Shown piece by piece: positions 24,235-33,044 of a stretch of 64,000 nucleotides of DNA (position 1 is its first letter; every line of letters starts with the position of its first letter). This DNA comes from Solirubrobacterales bacterium. GTDB taxonomy: Bacteria; Actinomycetota; Thermoleophilia; Solirubrobacterales; Solirubrobacteraceae. Where the stretch lies: NCBI GenBank assembly GCA_025963965.1, contig JAOPZS010000080.1, forward strand, positions 1 through 64,000. Direction: 5' to 3'. A program made the position numbers and the translations under genes. Below the pieces are notes generated by a model. It did no database searches and had not been told where the DNA came from. It saw only the letters and a program-made list of their open reading frames with translations.

Positions 24235-26033
24235 GAGCGCTGCGCTCGAGCGCCGGCACCCCGCTGGCGTGGCTCGGCGGGCTGCTCGCGCTCTACCTCC
24301 TCGGGCCCGTCCTGGCATTCGCGATCCGCCTCGGCGGCGGAGCGCAGGCACCGCCGGGGCTCGGCTCGGCGCTGGTGATCTCGCTGTACACGGCCACGAT
24401 CTCCACCGCGATCGTCGCGGCGCTCGGCATCCCGCTGGCGTACCTGCTGGCGCACGGCCGCGCCGCGCTGACGCGCCCGCTCACGGCGCTGATCGCGCTC
24501 CCCCTCGCGCTGCCGCCCCTGATCAGCGGATTGCTGCTGCTCTACCTCGTCGGTCCCTATACGACGCTCGGCAGGCTCCTCGGTGCCAACCTCACCGACA
24601 GCACAGTCGGCATCGTGCTCGCCCAGACGTTCGTCGCCGCGCCGTTCCTCGTGATCGTCGCGCGCGCCGCGTTCGCGTCGGTGGACCCCGAGCTGGAGAA
24701 CGTGGCGGCGACGCTCGGTCATGGCCGCACCGCGCGGTTCCGGCTGGTCGCTCTGCCGGCCGCGCTGCCCGGGGTCGCGGCGGGGCTGCTCCTGTGCTGG
24801 CTGCGCGCCTTCGGCGAGTTCGGCGCCACGTTGATCCTGGCCTACCACCCCTACACGCTGCCGGTCTTCACCTTCGTGCAGTTCAACGGCACGGGCCTGC
24901 CGGGGACGATGCTGCCGACGGCAGTGGCCCTCGGCGCGGCGCTGTTCGTGCTCCTGCTCGTCCAGCTCCCCCTCCCCCGCCGGCGGCACAGGGCTCCGGC
25001 GCCGGGGGCACCGCGCCCGCCGGTCCCCAGGAGTCCCGCCCTGCTGGACTTCGCCGTCTCGAGGCAACTGGGGGGCTTCACGCTGGAGACGGCCCACCGC
25101 GCAAGCGGCGCACGGCTCGCGATCCTCGGGTCCTCCGGTGCAGGCAAGACGCTCACGCTCCGGCTGATCGCCGGCCTGAGCCCCAATGCCCGCGGCCACG
25201 TCGAGGTCGGTGGTGATCGCGTCGATCGCGTCCGGACCGAGCGGCGTGGGATCGGCTACGTCCCGCAACAGCCTGCGCTGCTGCCTCGGCGCAGCGTGTG
25301 GCGGCAGGTCACGCTCGGGGCGAGGTGCGACGACACGCTCGCCCACCTCTGGATCGAGCGCCTGGGCCTCATCGGTCTCGAGGACCGCTACCCCGAGGAG
25401 CTCTCAGGAGGACAGCAGCGGCGCGTCTCACTTGCGCGGGCGCTCGCCAACCAGCCACGTCTGCTGCTGCTCGACGAGCCCTTCACGGGCCTGGACGCGC
25501 CGGTCAGAAGGCGCATGGCGCGTGAGCTGCGCCGGCTGCAGCGAGAGTCGGGGATGAGCACGGTGATCGTCACGCACGACCCGGAAGAGGCCGCGATCCT
25601 CGCTGACGAGATAATCGTGATCGGCGCCGGACGGGTGCTGCAGAGCGGCACCCCGCGGGAGCTGTTCGGCCAGCCGCGCTCCCCGGAGGTGGCGGCGCTC
25701 CTGGGTATCGAGAACAGCCACGTCGGCACGGTCCTCGACGACGCGACGATCGTCTGCGACGGCGTCGAGATCGCGGCGCCCACCGAGGGAATGGAGCCTG
25801 GCGCACCGGTGGGCTGGGCGGTCGATCCCGAGCGGATCGCGCTCAGCGCGGACGGCCTCTACGCCGCTCGAGTGATCGACGTCATCGAGCTCGGCCGAAG
25901 GCGCGAGCTGACGTTGCGCGTCGGCAGCCTCGAGCTCGCGGTGCGCGGCGATCAGCTTCACGCCGACGTCGAGGACGCCGTGATGCTGGACATCCCGGCC
26001 GATCACATATCGGTGTGGGCGCTCGGCGGGTGA
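24231..26033 (+). CDS. Fused ModB-ModC-type molybdate/tungstate permease-ATPase
   Basis: About 600 residues. The N-terminal 250 residues form an ABC importer permease with about five to six helices and the EAA-type loop (VDPELENVAATLGHGRTARF). The ATPase follows: Walker A GSSGAGKT at 300-307, signature LSGGQQ at 391-396 and D415-E416, with a C-terminal TOBE-like region after about 510. Permease and ATPase are normally separate genes. The first ATG/GTG/TTG in frame is GTG at 24375, which would remove the first membrane helix. A CTG at 24231 overlapping the upstream TGA restores it, so I use that start tentatively. Confidence 0.82.
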   Translation: MRALRSSAGTPLAWLGGLLALYLLGPVLAFAIRLGGGAQAPPGLGSALVISLYTATISTAIVAALGIPLAYLLAHGRAALTRPLTALIALPLALPPLISGLLLLYLVGPYTTLGRLLGANLTDSTVGIVLAQTFVAAPFLVIVARAAFASVDPELENVAATLGHGRTARFRLVALPAALPGVAAGLLLCWLRAFGEFGATLILAYHPYTLPVFTFVQFNGTGLPGTMLPTAVALGAALFVLLLVQLPLPRRRHRAPAPGAPRPPVPRSPALLDFAVSRQLGGFTLETAHRASGARLAILGSSGAGKTLTLRLIAGLSPNARGHVEVGGDRVDRVRTERRGIGYVPQQPALLPRRSVWRQVTLGARCDDTLAHLWIERLGLIGLEDRYPEELSGGQQRRVSLARALANQPRLLLLDEPFTGLDAPVRRRMARELRRLQRESGMSTVIVTHDPEEAAILADEIIVIGAGRVLQSGTPRELFGQPRSPEVAALLGIENSHVGTVLDDATIVCDGVEIAAPTEGMEPGAPVGWAVDPERIALSADGLYAARVIDVIELGRRRELTLRVGSLELAVRGDQLHADVEDAVMLDIPADHISVWALGG

Positions 26034-26072
26034 CGGAGCCTGCCGGCCGATCTCCGGTGATACGTTCCTGCG

Positions 26073-26483
26073 GTGCCCAGGCAGGAACGCCCCGACTTGT
26101 CGCTTGGTGAAGCCGCCAAAGCACTGGGCGTGAGCGTCGACACGCTGCGGCGGTGGGATCGGGACGGCAAGATCGAGACGAGACGAGATGCACAGAACCG
26201 ACGGCGCGTGGCTGCGGCCGAGGTCGAGCGTCTCACCGAGCGGCCCCCGCGCCATCTCACCGGTGCCCGCAGCTCCGCGCGCAACCGCCTCTCCGGCGTC
26301 GTACGCTCGGTCGAGGTGGACGGCGTGATGGCGCTCGTGGAGATCGAGGCAGGGCCGTTCCGGCTCACCGCGGCCGTCACGCGCGACTCGGTCGACGAGC
26401 TGGGACTCGAGCCCGGCGTGCAGGCGACGGCGATCGTCAAGGCGACCTCCGTGATGGTCGAACGCGGCGCGGGTTTCGCCTGA
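26073..26483 (+). CDS. MerR-like HTH / TOBE domain molybdate-responsive protein
   Basis: 136 residues starting at GTG. Residues 8-55 form a MerR/excisionase-type helix-turn-helix (LSLGEAAKALGVSVDTLRRW). Residues 66-134 are a single TOBE/Mop molybdate-binding domain (SARNRLSGVVRSVEVDGVMA). The combination is typical of actinobacterial molybdate regulators or molbindin-like sensors. It sits 39 bp after the permease-ATPase gene. It most likely senses intracellular oxyanion and controls the operon. Confidence 0.85.
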   Translation: MPRQERPDLSLGEAAKALGVSVDTLRRWDRDGKIETRRDAQNRRRVAAAEVERLTERPPRHLTGARSSARNRLSGVVRSVEVDGVMALVEIEAGPFRLTAAVTRDSVDELGLEPGVQATAIVKATSVMVERGAGFA

Positions 26484-26577
26484 GCCGGCCGTGATTCTCC
26501 GCGGTCGAGCGGCGTGGTGAACGTCAGCCGCCGGAGACTGAGCTCACAGCCCGCTCCCAGCCCGCGCGTCAGGAGCT

Positions 26578-27093
26578 CTACGCCGCCGAGTCGCCTACCC
26601 GATCAGGCTGCGGTGTGGCCGCGGGAGTGAAGGCGTCCGCCGCTGCGCGAAGCCGGTGCGCTTCGAGATGCTCCGCCTGCTGTTCGGCGCGCTCGATCAG
26701 GGCATCGATCGCGCGACGCTCCAGGCGCGGCTCTGCCGGCTGGATGTGCCGGAGCGCCAGCCACATCGCGAGCTTGCCCTGCACGCCGAGACGCAGGGTC
26801 TCAAGCTCCAGGGCACGGCTGTACGGCGAGTAGCCGAGGAGCCTGCCGTTCAGCTTCAGCCGGCCCGCCTTCTCCAGCGCCCACGCGGTTGCGAGCTTCA
26901 ACCGGTCCTCTCCCACGCCGAGGACCTCCATGATCGCCAGCAGCGAACCGCGGTCCTCGTCGATTTCCACCCGCAGGTGTTCCAGAAAGTCGCCATAGGC
27001 CGTGCCGCGGTTGCTCCGCGCCGAGCGGGACGCCAGCTCACGCGCGAGCGTCGCGCCGGCCAGGTGGTCGTTCAGATAGATACCGAGCAGCAT
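26578..27093 (-). CDS. Helical bundle protein of unknown function (ferritin-like?)
   Basis: 171 residues, almost entirely predicted helical (MLLGIYLNDHLAGATLAREL; FLEHLRVEIDEDRGSLLAIM; AIDALIERAEQQAEHLEAHR). The spacing of four long amphipathic helices and scattered Glu/His suggest a ferritin-like or DUF892-like bundle, but the metal ligands are not clear. The ATG at 27093 is preceded by GAGGGCGAG; an upstream in-frame start at 27162 would overlap the dehydrogenase gene. It lies directly downstream of the dehydrogenase in a leftward operon. Confidence 0.65.
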   Translation of the reverse strand: MLLGIYLNDHLAGATLARELASRSARSNRGTAYGDFLEHLRVEIDEDRGSLLAIMEVLGVGEDRLKLATAWALEKAGRLKLNGRLLGYSPYSRALELETLRLGVQGKLAMWLALRHIQPAEPRLERRAIDALIERAEQQAEHLEAHRLRAAADAFTPAATPQPDRVGDSAA

Positions 27094-27134
27094 CTCGCCC
27101 TCGCGGTTTGCTCCTGGCTGTGGCGCTCCATCGG

Positions 27135-28313
27135 CTATGGCTTCAGCACCACCTTCACGCATTCGTCGCGCTTGTGCTTGAACGTCTCGTAGCCTTCAGG
27201 CGCATCGGCGAGCCCGAGGCGATGGGTCACCACGAAGCTCGGGTCGATGTCCCCTTTCACGACGTGATCGAGCAGGGGCCGCATGTAGCGCTGCACGTGA
27301 CATTGCCCTGTGCGCATTGTCAAGCCCTTGTTCATGAAAGCCCCGGCCGGGAACTTGTCCATCATCCCCCCGTAGACGCCGATCACCGAGACGATGCCGC
27401 CTGGGCGACAGGCCATGACGGCGTCACGCAGGGCGTGTGGCCGCTCCGTCTCCATCCGCGTCGCCTGCTTGATGCGGTCGTAGGCGTGAAGCGCGACGCG
27501 GCCGTGGGTCGCCTCCATCCCGACCGCGTCGATCACCGAGTCCGGCCCGCGTCCGCCGGTGAGCTCCTTGAGCTCCTCGACGACATCGGGTGTCTCGTCG
27601 AAGTTGATCGCGGCGGTGGCGCCGGCTTCCTCGAGAGCCATCCTCAGGCGGTACCTCTCCTTGTCGATCACGATCACGTGCTCGGCGCCGAGCAGGCGAG
27701 CGCTCGCGATCGCGAACTGCCCGACAGGACCTGCGCCGAATACCGCAATCACCTTCTCCGGAGAGGGCTCGGCCATCTCGGCGCCCATGAAGCCGGTCGG
27801 GAATATGTCCGACAGGAACAGCACCTGCTCGTCGCGCAGCCCCTCCTCGATCTTGATCGGGCCGACGTCGGCGAACGGCACGCGGGCATATTCGGCCTGT
27901 CCGCCCGCGTAGCCACCCGTCAGGTGCGAGTAGCCGAAGATTCCGGCCGTCGGGTGACCGAACATCTTCTCCGCCATCCCGCCGTTGGGGTTCGTGTTCT
28001 CGCAGAGGGAGTACAGGCCCTTCTGGCACTGCTCGCAGCGCCCGCAGGCGATCGGGAACGGCACGACGACGCGATCGCCGGCCTTCAGTCGCGCGACGTC
28101 CGGGCCTGTCTCGACGACTTCGCCCATGAACTCGTGGCCGAGGATGTCTCCCCTCTCCATCGTCGGGATGTATCCGTCGTAGAGGTGGAGATCCGATCCG
28201 CAGATCGCCGTCGAGCTGATCTTCACGATCGCGTCGTCGCGGTTGATGATCTTCGGGTCGGGCACGTTCTCCACCTGGACCTTGTTTCGGCCAGACCAGA
28301 CGTTCGCGCGCAT
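27135..28313 (-). CDS. Zinc-dependent alcohol dehydrogenase (FdhA-like, formaldehyde-dehydrogenase subgroup)
   Basis: 392-residue medium-chain dehydrogenase. Catalytic zinc ligands are C38 and H60-E61, and a four-Cys structural zinc lobe is at C90, C93, C96 and C104. The Rossmann loop [12 protein letters not shown] and the family-specific long insertion with [15 protein letters not shown] match the glutathione-independent formaldehyde dehydrogenase-like group. The GAAAGGAG ribosome binding site 6 bases before the ATG at 28313 fixes the start. It follows the SRPBCC protein gene by 14 bp. The physiological aldehyde or alcohol is unknown. Confidence 0.9.
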   Translation of the reverse strand: MRANVWSGRNKVQVENVPDPKIINRDDAIVKISSTAICGSDLHLYDGYIPTMERGDILGHEFMGEVVETGPDVARLKAGDRVVVPFPIACGRCEQCQKGLYSLCENTNPNGGMAEKMFGHPTAGIFGYSHLTGGYAGGQAEYARVPFADVGPIKIEEGLRDEQVLFLSDIFPTGFMGAEMAEPSPEKVIAVFGAGPVGQFAIASARLLGAEHVIVIDKERYRLRMALEEAGATAAINFDETPDVVEELKELTGGRGPDSVIDAVGMEATHGRVALHAYDRIKQATRMETERPHALRDAVMACRPGGIVSVIGVYGGMMDKFPAGAFMNKGLTMRTGQCHVQRYMRPLLDHVVKGDIDPSFVVTHRLGLADAPEGYETFKHKRDECVKVVLKP

Positions 28314-28327
28314 GGTGATCTCCTTTC

Positions 28328-29203
28328 TCAGCTGATGGCGTGTTCGAGGGGCTGTGCCGGGCGCTGCTTCGGCTGGTGCTTCGCGCTCGAGCCCGCCGGC
28401 GCTCCCTCCGAGCGGACGATCTCGCCGGTTTCGACGAGCTGCTTGAGGCGGCGCAGGTCGTCGCGCACCAGTTGCAGCGGCTCCTCGCCGGTGATCTTCT
28501 TGACCGCGTCGCCGAGGACGCCGCCCGGCAGGTCGTGTTCGATGCGGACGTGAACCTCGGTGCCTCGGTCTCCCGGCGCGAGGCCGAAACGCGTGACGCC
28601 GCTCGCCTGCACGGGCGCATCTGAGACCGTGCGCCACTCGATCCGGCCCGGCTGCTCGTCGAGGATCTCGATCGGGCCCAGCCGCGAGCCGCTGCCGGCG
28701 TTCTGCTCGAAGCTGCGCCAGCGCTCGGTCAGCTCTTCGCGCGATGCGCGAACGGTGATGCTCGCGTGTCCCTCCACTGTTCGATCCTCCTCGCTCGCAT
28801 GACGTTGGGTGCTGCGGGCGCCGGCGAGCGCATCGGCGGCGAAGCAGCCGATGACCGAAACGATCGCGGCGGTCAGGCGCGGGCTCGACTCGCGATGCCC
28901 GCGGTAGGCACGGGCGAGCATCCCCAGGTGCAGGACGTCGCCGACCGTCCTTCCCCACAGCGACAGGGTGGCTCGCCGCGCCACCAGGATCCCGCCGGCC
29001 GCGCTCAGCTCCTGCACGCCGACGACCCTTTGCCAGAAGCGGCTCTCGGCGTCGTCGCGCACGCCGAGCAGGCGGTTGACAGCGCCCGGTGAGACGAGCT
29101 GAACGGAGCCGAGCGCGAGGCTGAAGTAGCCGAGCCCACGTTCGAGGCCGCCGAGCGGCTGGGAGCTCCTGCGTGTTCGGGTGCTGCCGACGAAGGACGG
29201 CAT
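28328..29203 (-). CDS. Membrane-anchored SRPBCC (cyclase/dehydrase-like) protein
   Basis: 291 residues starting [12 protein letters not shown], with an AAAGGAG ribosome binding site before the ATG at 29203. The N-terminal 140 residues contain two to three hydrophobic segments ([39 protein letters not shown]). Residues from about 145 on form a START/SRPBCC lipid- or polyketide-binding fold ([38 protein letters not shown]). Family members are often linked to stress or envelope functions. It shares a leftward operon with the alcohol dehydrogenase and the helical bundle gene; the ligand is unknown. Confidence 0.8.
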   Translation of the reverse strand: MPSFVGSTRTRRSSQPLGGLERGLGYFSLALGSVQLVSPGAVNRLLGVRDDAESRFWQRVVGVQELSAAGGILVARRATLSLWGRTVGDVLHLGMLARAYRGHRESSPRLTAAIVSVIGCFAADALAGARSTQRHASEEDRTVEGHASITVRASREELTERWRSFEQNAGSGSRLGPIEILDEQPGRIEWRTVSDAPVQASGVTRFGLAPGDRGTEVHVRIEHDLPGGVLGDAVKKITGEEPLQLVRDDLRRLKQLVETGEIVRSEGAPAGSSAKHQPKQRPAQPLEHAIS

Positions 29204-29375
29204 GTCCACTCCTTTCGGGCTCGGCCGGGGCCGAGCGTGGTCGCCTGGCCGTCGACTACCCGGCTCACATGCGTCTACCACCCGGGGCACGAAAAAACTT
29301 TGTGGAAGTCACGATTCGAGCTGGACGCCGCCCTCCCCCACGATCCGACCGGCGTCGCCGAGGACCGGGCGCCCT

Positions 29376-31619
29376 CTACAGCCACGCGTCGGCCGTCCCC
29401 GGTGTCGGTGCCATCGTGACCGTGAGCTCCCCGCTCTGATCGAGCAGCGCGAAGCCGGTGACGTCGTCGGCGCGGGTGAATGCGAGGCTCACCTCGGCGT
29501 CGCCGACGAGGAGGCGGCGGAGCTCTGCGCGCTCGATCCACGGCGGCAGGCGCGGCTGGATCACGTCGAGCCGCCGCGCGGGCGCGTGCGCAGTGATTCC
29601 GAGCATCGCCTGCAGCAGCATGAACGGTGCCGCCGCGGCCCAGGCCTGCGGCATGCATGCGACGGGGTACCCGACGATCTCGCTCGTCCCGGACCGTTGG
29701 AAGCCGCAGTAGAGCTCGGCGAGGCGGAAGTCGCGGGAGTGCGCCGCGATGTCGAAGATGCCCGTCGCGATCCGCAGCGTCTCCTCGGCGAAGCCATAGC
29801 GTTTCAGGCCGGCGGCGATGATCGCGTTGTCATGCGGCCAGACGGATCCGTTGTGGTAGCTCATCGGGTTGTAGGCCGGCGAGTCGCTCGATAGCGTGCG
29901 GATGCCCCAGCCGCTGAACATGTCGGGGGCCGTCAGGCGGCTGGCCAGCGACGCTGCCTTGTCGGCGTCGACGATCCCGCAGTAGAGGCAGTGACCCGGG
30001 TTGGAGGTGACGCTCGCCACCTGCCTCTTTGCTCCGTCGAGCGCGAGGGCGAACGTTCCCTCCTCCGGATTCCAGAACGCCTCGTTGAACCGCTCGCGCA
30101 ACCGCCCCGCCTCGGCTCGGAGCGCGCGCCCGCGGTCAGCTTCCCCCAGTGCCTCGTAGACCTCCGCGATCCGCAGCTTTGCGAGATAGACGTAGCCCTG
30201 CACCTCCACGAGCGCGATCGGGCCGCTCGCGAGGGCCCCGTCGGCGTGAACGACGCAGTCCTCAGAGTCCTTCCAGCCCTGGTTGGCAAGCCCTGCCGGA
30301 GAGCGGCGCTGGTACTCGACGAAACCGTCGCCGTCGCGGTCGCCGTAGCGATCGATCCACTCGAGCGCACCGTCGAGCGCGGGACGCAGGGTGCTCATCG
30401 TCTCCAGATCCCCCGTCCAGCGGAAGTAGGTCGCGGCGAGCATCACGAACAGCGGCGTCGCATCCGCCGTCCCGTAGTAAGGGGTGTGCGGGATCAGCCC
30501 GGCTCGCGCCAGCTCGCCGCTGCGAAGCTCGTGCAGGATCTTGCCGGGCTCGGCGTCGCGCCAGGCATCGTCTGTCTGTGCCTGCATGCCCGCGAGCACC
30601 AACAGGCTGTCGCGCGCGAGGCCCGGGTTGAGCAGCAGGCACTGGTGCGAGGCCAGCAGCGAGTCGCGCCCGAACGCCGCCACGAACCAGGGGATGCCCG
30701 CCGCCGGGATCCGCCCGCCGCGCAGCGGCGTCAACAGCGCGTGCAGGTCGCGAACCGACGCCGCGATGACCTGCTCGAAGAGCCTGCTGTCGGATGAGAT
30801 GCCGGTGCAGCGCTCGCACCACGCCTCCAGCTGCTCCTCTACGTCGTCGACGGCCCGCGCGAACCTGCGCGAGCGCGGACGCTCCTCGCCGAGGGCGGGC
30901 GAGACGCTGATCAGCACGGACTCCTGGGCGCCGGGGGCGAGCTCGATGCTCCAGTCGAGCTGCGCTCGGGGTCCGTGCATCGAGGAGATCTCCGGGGCGG
31001 GCTCGGCGTCGATCAGCGTGCGGCTCGTGCAGCCATCGGCACCCTGGTAGGCGAATGTGACGCCCGACCGGCGTGATCTCACCGATACCGGCCCGGTCGG
31101 TTGTGGCCGGCGCCGCACTCCGCGCACCTCGAACACGTCCGCGTAGTCCGCGCCGAACGTCACGGCGAGCGGCACGGCGACCCGGCGGGGAGAGTAGTTG
31201 TGCAGCTCGACGTGGCAATAGAGCCGATCCGCCACGACGAGCGTGCGACGAACGTGCAGCGTCTCCTGGGCGATCTCGAGTCCCCGCGCGTCCAGGAACG
31301 AGGGGTTCGTCGCGTCGACCACAGCGCGGTGTCCGTCCTCGACCGAGCGTGAGAGCAGGACGGGCGCCACCCCTCCGAGCGAGAGCCGCAGCTCCGAGAC
31401 GAAACGGGTGTCGTCCCTGTAGAGCCCCTCGCCGCTGGCCCCGTGGGGGTGGAGCTCACCGTCGGGGCGAGCGCACAGGAACATGCCGCCGCACTTCAGG
31501 ACCAGCAGCTCCGCGCGCGCCTCGGCGGGGATCGGCGGGGCGCCCGCGGCGGCCCGAACGTGCTCATCAGAGCCTGCCGGAGAGCCCGACGCGGTCGACA
31601 GGACCGCCACCTCGCTCAT
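29376..31619 (-). CDS. Glycogen debranching enzyme-like amylo-alpha-1,6-glucosidase
   Basis: 747 residues. The N-terminal part (about 35-240) fits GDE_N_bis (LVLKCGGMFLCARPDGELHP, DDTRFVSELRLSL). The C-terminal (alpha/alpha)6 part has WFVAAFGRDSLLASHQCLLL, ALEWIDRYGDRDGDGFVEY and NPMSYHNGSVWPHDNAIIA, as in trehalase/GDE-like glycosidases. It likely acts on alpha-glucans in the cytoplasm; there is no signal peptide. Its start overlaps the end of the upstream GT4 gene (ATGA), so the pair is coupled. Related proteins are often annotated broadly, so the precise bond specificity is uncertain. Confidence 0.88.
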   Translation of the reverse strand: MSEVAVLSTASGSPAGSDEHVRAAAGAPPIPAEARAELLVLKCGGMFLCARPDGELHPHGASGEGLYRDDTRFVSELRLSLGGVAPVLLSRSVEDGHRAVVDATNPSFLDARGLEIAQETLHVRRTLVVADRLYCHVELHNYSPRRVAVPLAVTFGADYADVFEVRGVRRRPQPTGPVSVRSRRSGVTFAYQGADGCTSRTLIDAEPAPEISSMHGPRAQLDWSIELAPGAQESVLISVSPALGEERPRSRRFARAVDDVEEQLEAWCERCTGISSDSRLFEQVIAASVRDLHALLTPLRGGRIPAAGIPWFVAAFGRDSLLASHQCLLLNPGLARDSLLVLAGMQAQTDDAWRDAEPGKILHELRSGELARAGLIPHTPYYGTADATPLFVMLAATYFRWTGDLETMSTLRPALDGALEWIDRYGDRDGDGFVEYQRRSPAGLANQGWKDSEDCVVHADGALASGPIALVEVQGYVYLAKLRIAEVYEALGEADRGRALRAEAGRLRERFNEAFWNPEEGTFALALDGAKRQVASVTSNPGHCLYCGIVDADKAASLASRLTAPDMFSGWGIRTLSSDSPAYNPMSYHNGSVWPHDNAIIAAGLKRYGFAEETLRIATGIFDIAAHSRDFRLAELYCGFQRSGTSEIVGYPVACMPQAWAAAAPFMLLQAMLGITAHAPARRLDVIQPRLPPWIERAELRRLLVGDAEVSLAFTRADDVTGFALLDQSGELTVTMAPTPGTADAWL

Positions 31620-32797
31620 GCCACCTGCGTCCGGCCACGCTCACGATCGCGGGCTCCGATCACGCGGCGGTATGCGTTCTCGTACGCCCGACCGACGAGG
31701 TCGACGTCATAGCGCGCCTGCACGGCTTCGCGACAGCGCCCGGCGTCGAGCTCGTCGAGCATTCCCACCGCCGCTGCCATCTCATCCTCGTCGCCGACGA
31801 GGAATCCCGAGGCGCCGTGCTCGACGATCTCCGGAGCGGCGCCTTCGGGGAAGGCGATCACGGGGGTTCCGCAGGCCAGCGCCTCGATCATCACCATCCC
31901 GAAGGGCTCCGGCCAGCGGATCGGCATCAGCAGAGCGGCCGCCCCGGCGAACAGCTCCCGCTTGGCGGCGCCGCCGACCTCCTCGACATAGCGGACCGAA
32001 TCCCCGTCGATGTACGGCTCCACGTGCCGCTTGAAGAACTCCTCCTGTCCGGGCTGCACAGGGCCGGCGAGCACGAGCGGCCGGCCGGCGCGGGCGGCCG
32101 CGGCGATCGCCCGATGCGGGCCCTTGCCGGGTGTCATCCGACCGATCCACAGCAGGTATCCGTCCTTGCGGCGGCGCAACGGCCAGGCCCCCACGTCGAT
32201 CGGGTTCGGGACGATGTTCACGCAACGCAGATCGGCCGGGCCCGACTCCAGCTGCGCGCGACTGAGCGCGGTCACCCAGAACTTCTGCGCGTGGTGGCGG
32301 TAGAAGGCGGACGTCTCGGGCGTGAACGGCCCGTGCAGAGTGTGCAGCACGGGCACCGCCACCCTGTCCGCGACCGCGACCAGCCCGAAGCCCGAGTGGT
32401 CGTGGATCAGATCGAACGGCCGGCCCCGCCGGCCCGCCTCGTCGATCACCTCGATCGCGCGTGCGACGTGATCGACCTCGAACAGCGTCTGCCCCATCTC
32501 ATCGGGGTGCGCCTCTGCGAGCAGCGGAACGACGTGCGCCTGTGACTGCGACCCCGGCGGAGCTAGCAGCGTCACCCGATGGCCGCGTCGCACGAGCGCG
32601 CCCGCGATCTCCGCGACAGCCGCCTCGATGCCGCCGTAGCCGCTCGGCGGGACGGCGATCCAGGGCGGCGCCAGCACCGCGATCTGGAGCGAGAGCGAGC
32701 GGAGCGCGTCGTGCTCGCGGGCGCCGCGCCGCGCGGGGCGCCGCCGTCCCGGCGTGAGGGGAACGTGCACGTCTGTTGCATGGGCTGCGCTGGACAT
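31616..32797 (-). CDS. GT4 family glycosyltransferase coupled to the debranching enzyme
   Basis: 393 residues. After a basic 35-residue N-terminal extension comes IAVLAPPWIAVPPSGYGGIE, a GT4 first strand and glycine loop. The donor site has LLWIGRMTPGKGPHRAI and PEPFGMVMIEALACGTPVIA. The start at 32797 is uncertain because the extension is unusual; ATGs nearer the first strand are absent. It is first in a two-gene leftward operon with the amylo-alpha-1,6-glucosidase, so a glucan-related role is reasonable. Confidence 0.87.
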   Translation of the reverse strand: MSSAAHATDVHVPLTPGRRRPARRGAREHDALRSLSLQIAVLAPPWIAVPPSGYGGIEAAVAEIAGALVRRGHRVTLLAPPGSQSQAHVVPLLAEAHPDEMGQTLFEVDHVARAIEVIDEAGRRGRPFDLIHDHSGFGLVAVADRVAVPVLHTLHGPFTPETSAFYRHHAQKFWVTALSRAQLESGPADLRCVNIVPNPIDVGAWPLRRRKDGYLLWIGRMTPGKGPHRAIAAAARAGRPLVLAGPVQPGQEEFFKRHVEPYIDGDSVRYVEEVGGAAKRELFAGAAALLMPIRWPEPFGMVMIEALACGTPVIAFPEGAAPEIVEHGASGFLVGDEDEMAAAVGMLDELDAGRCREAVQARYDVDLVGRAYENAYRRVIGARDRERGRTQVA

Positions 32798-33044
32798 GGG
32801 GATGCTCCTGGCAGTAGGTCGCCGCAGCGTGTTTCAAAAGCCCGGGGCGGCGCCCTTGGCTCGGCTCGTCAGCGGCCTAGCAACGACAGCCAGTACCGAA
32901 GATCAGGACACGACGCATTGGCCGTCGGCTCGTCGGTGCTCCGCAGTCCTCGATCCTGCGCGAGGGACCGCCTCCCCTGGCATCGCGTGCGTCGAGGGAC
33001 GCCGGGCGCCGAAGCCGGCTGTCAAAGTGGCTGAGCCGGGCCGG

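Noticed and set aside
29204..29375. Possible small gene in the 172-bp gap between the SRPBCC and debranching genes
   Set aside because: No frame has both a ribosome binding site and a credible protein; it likely holds a promoter for the SRPBCC-dehydrogenase operon.
32798..33044. Possible RNA gene in the 247-bp gap before the GT4 start
   Set aside because: No tRNA cloverleaf or strong hairpin was found. The gap probably holds only the promoter of the GT4 operon and the 3' end of the ABC operon.
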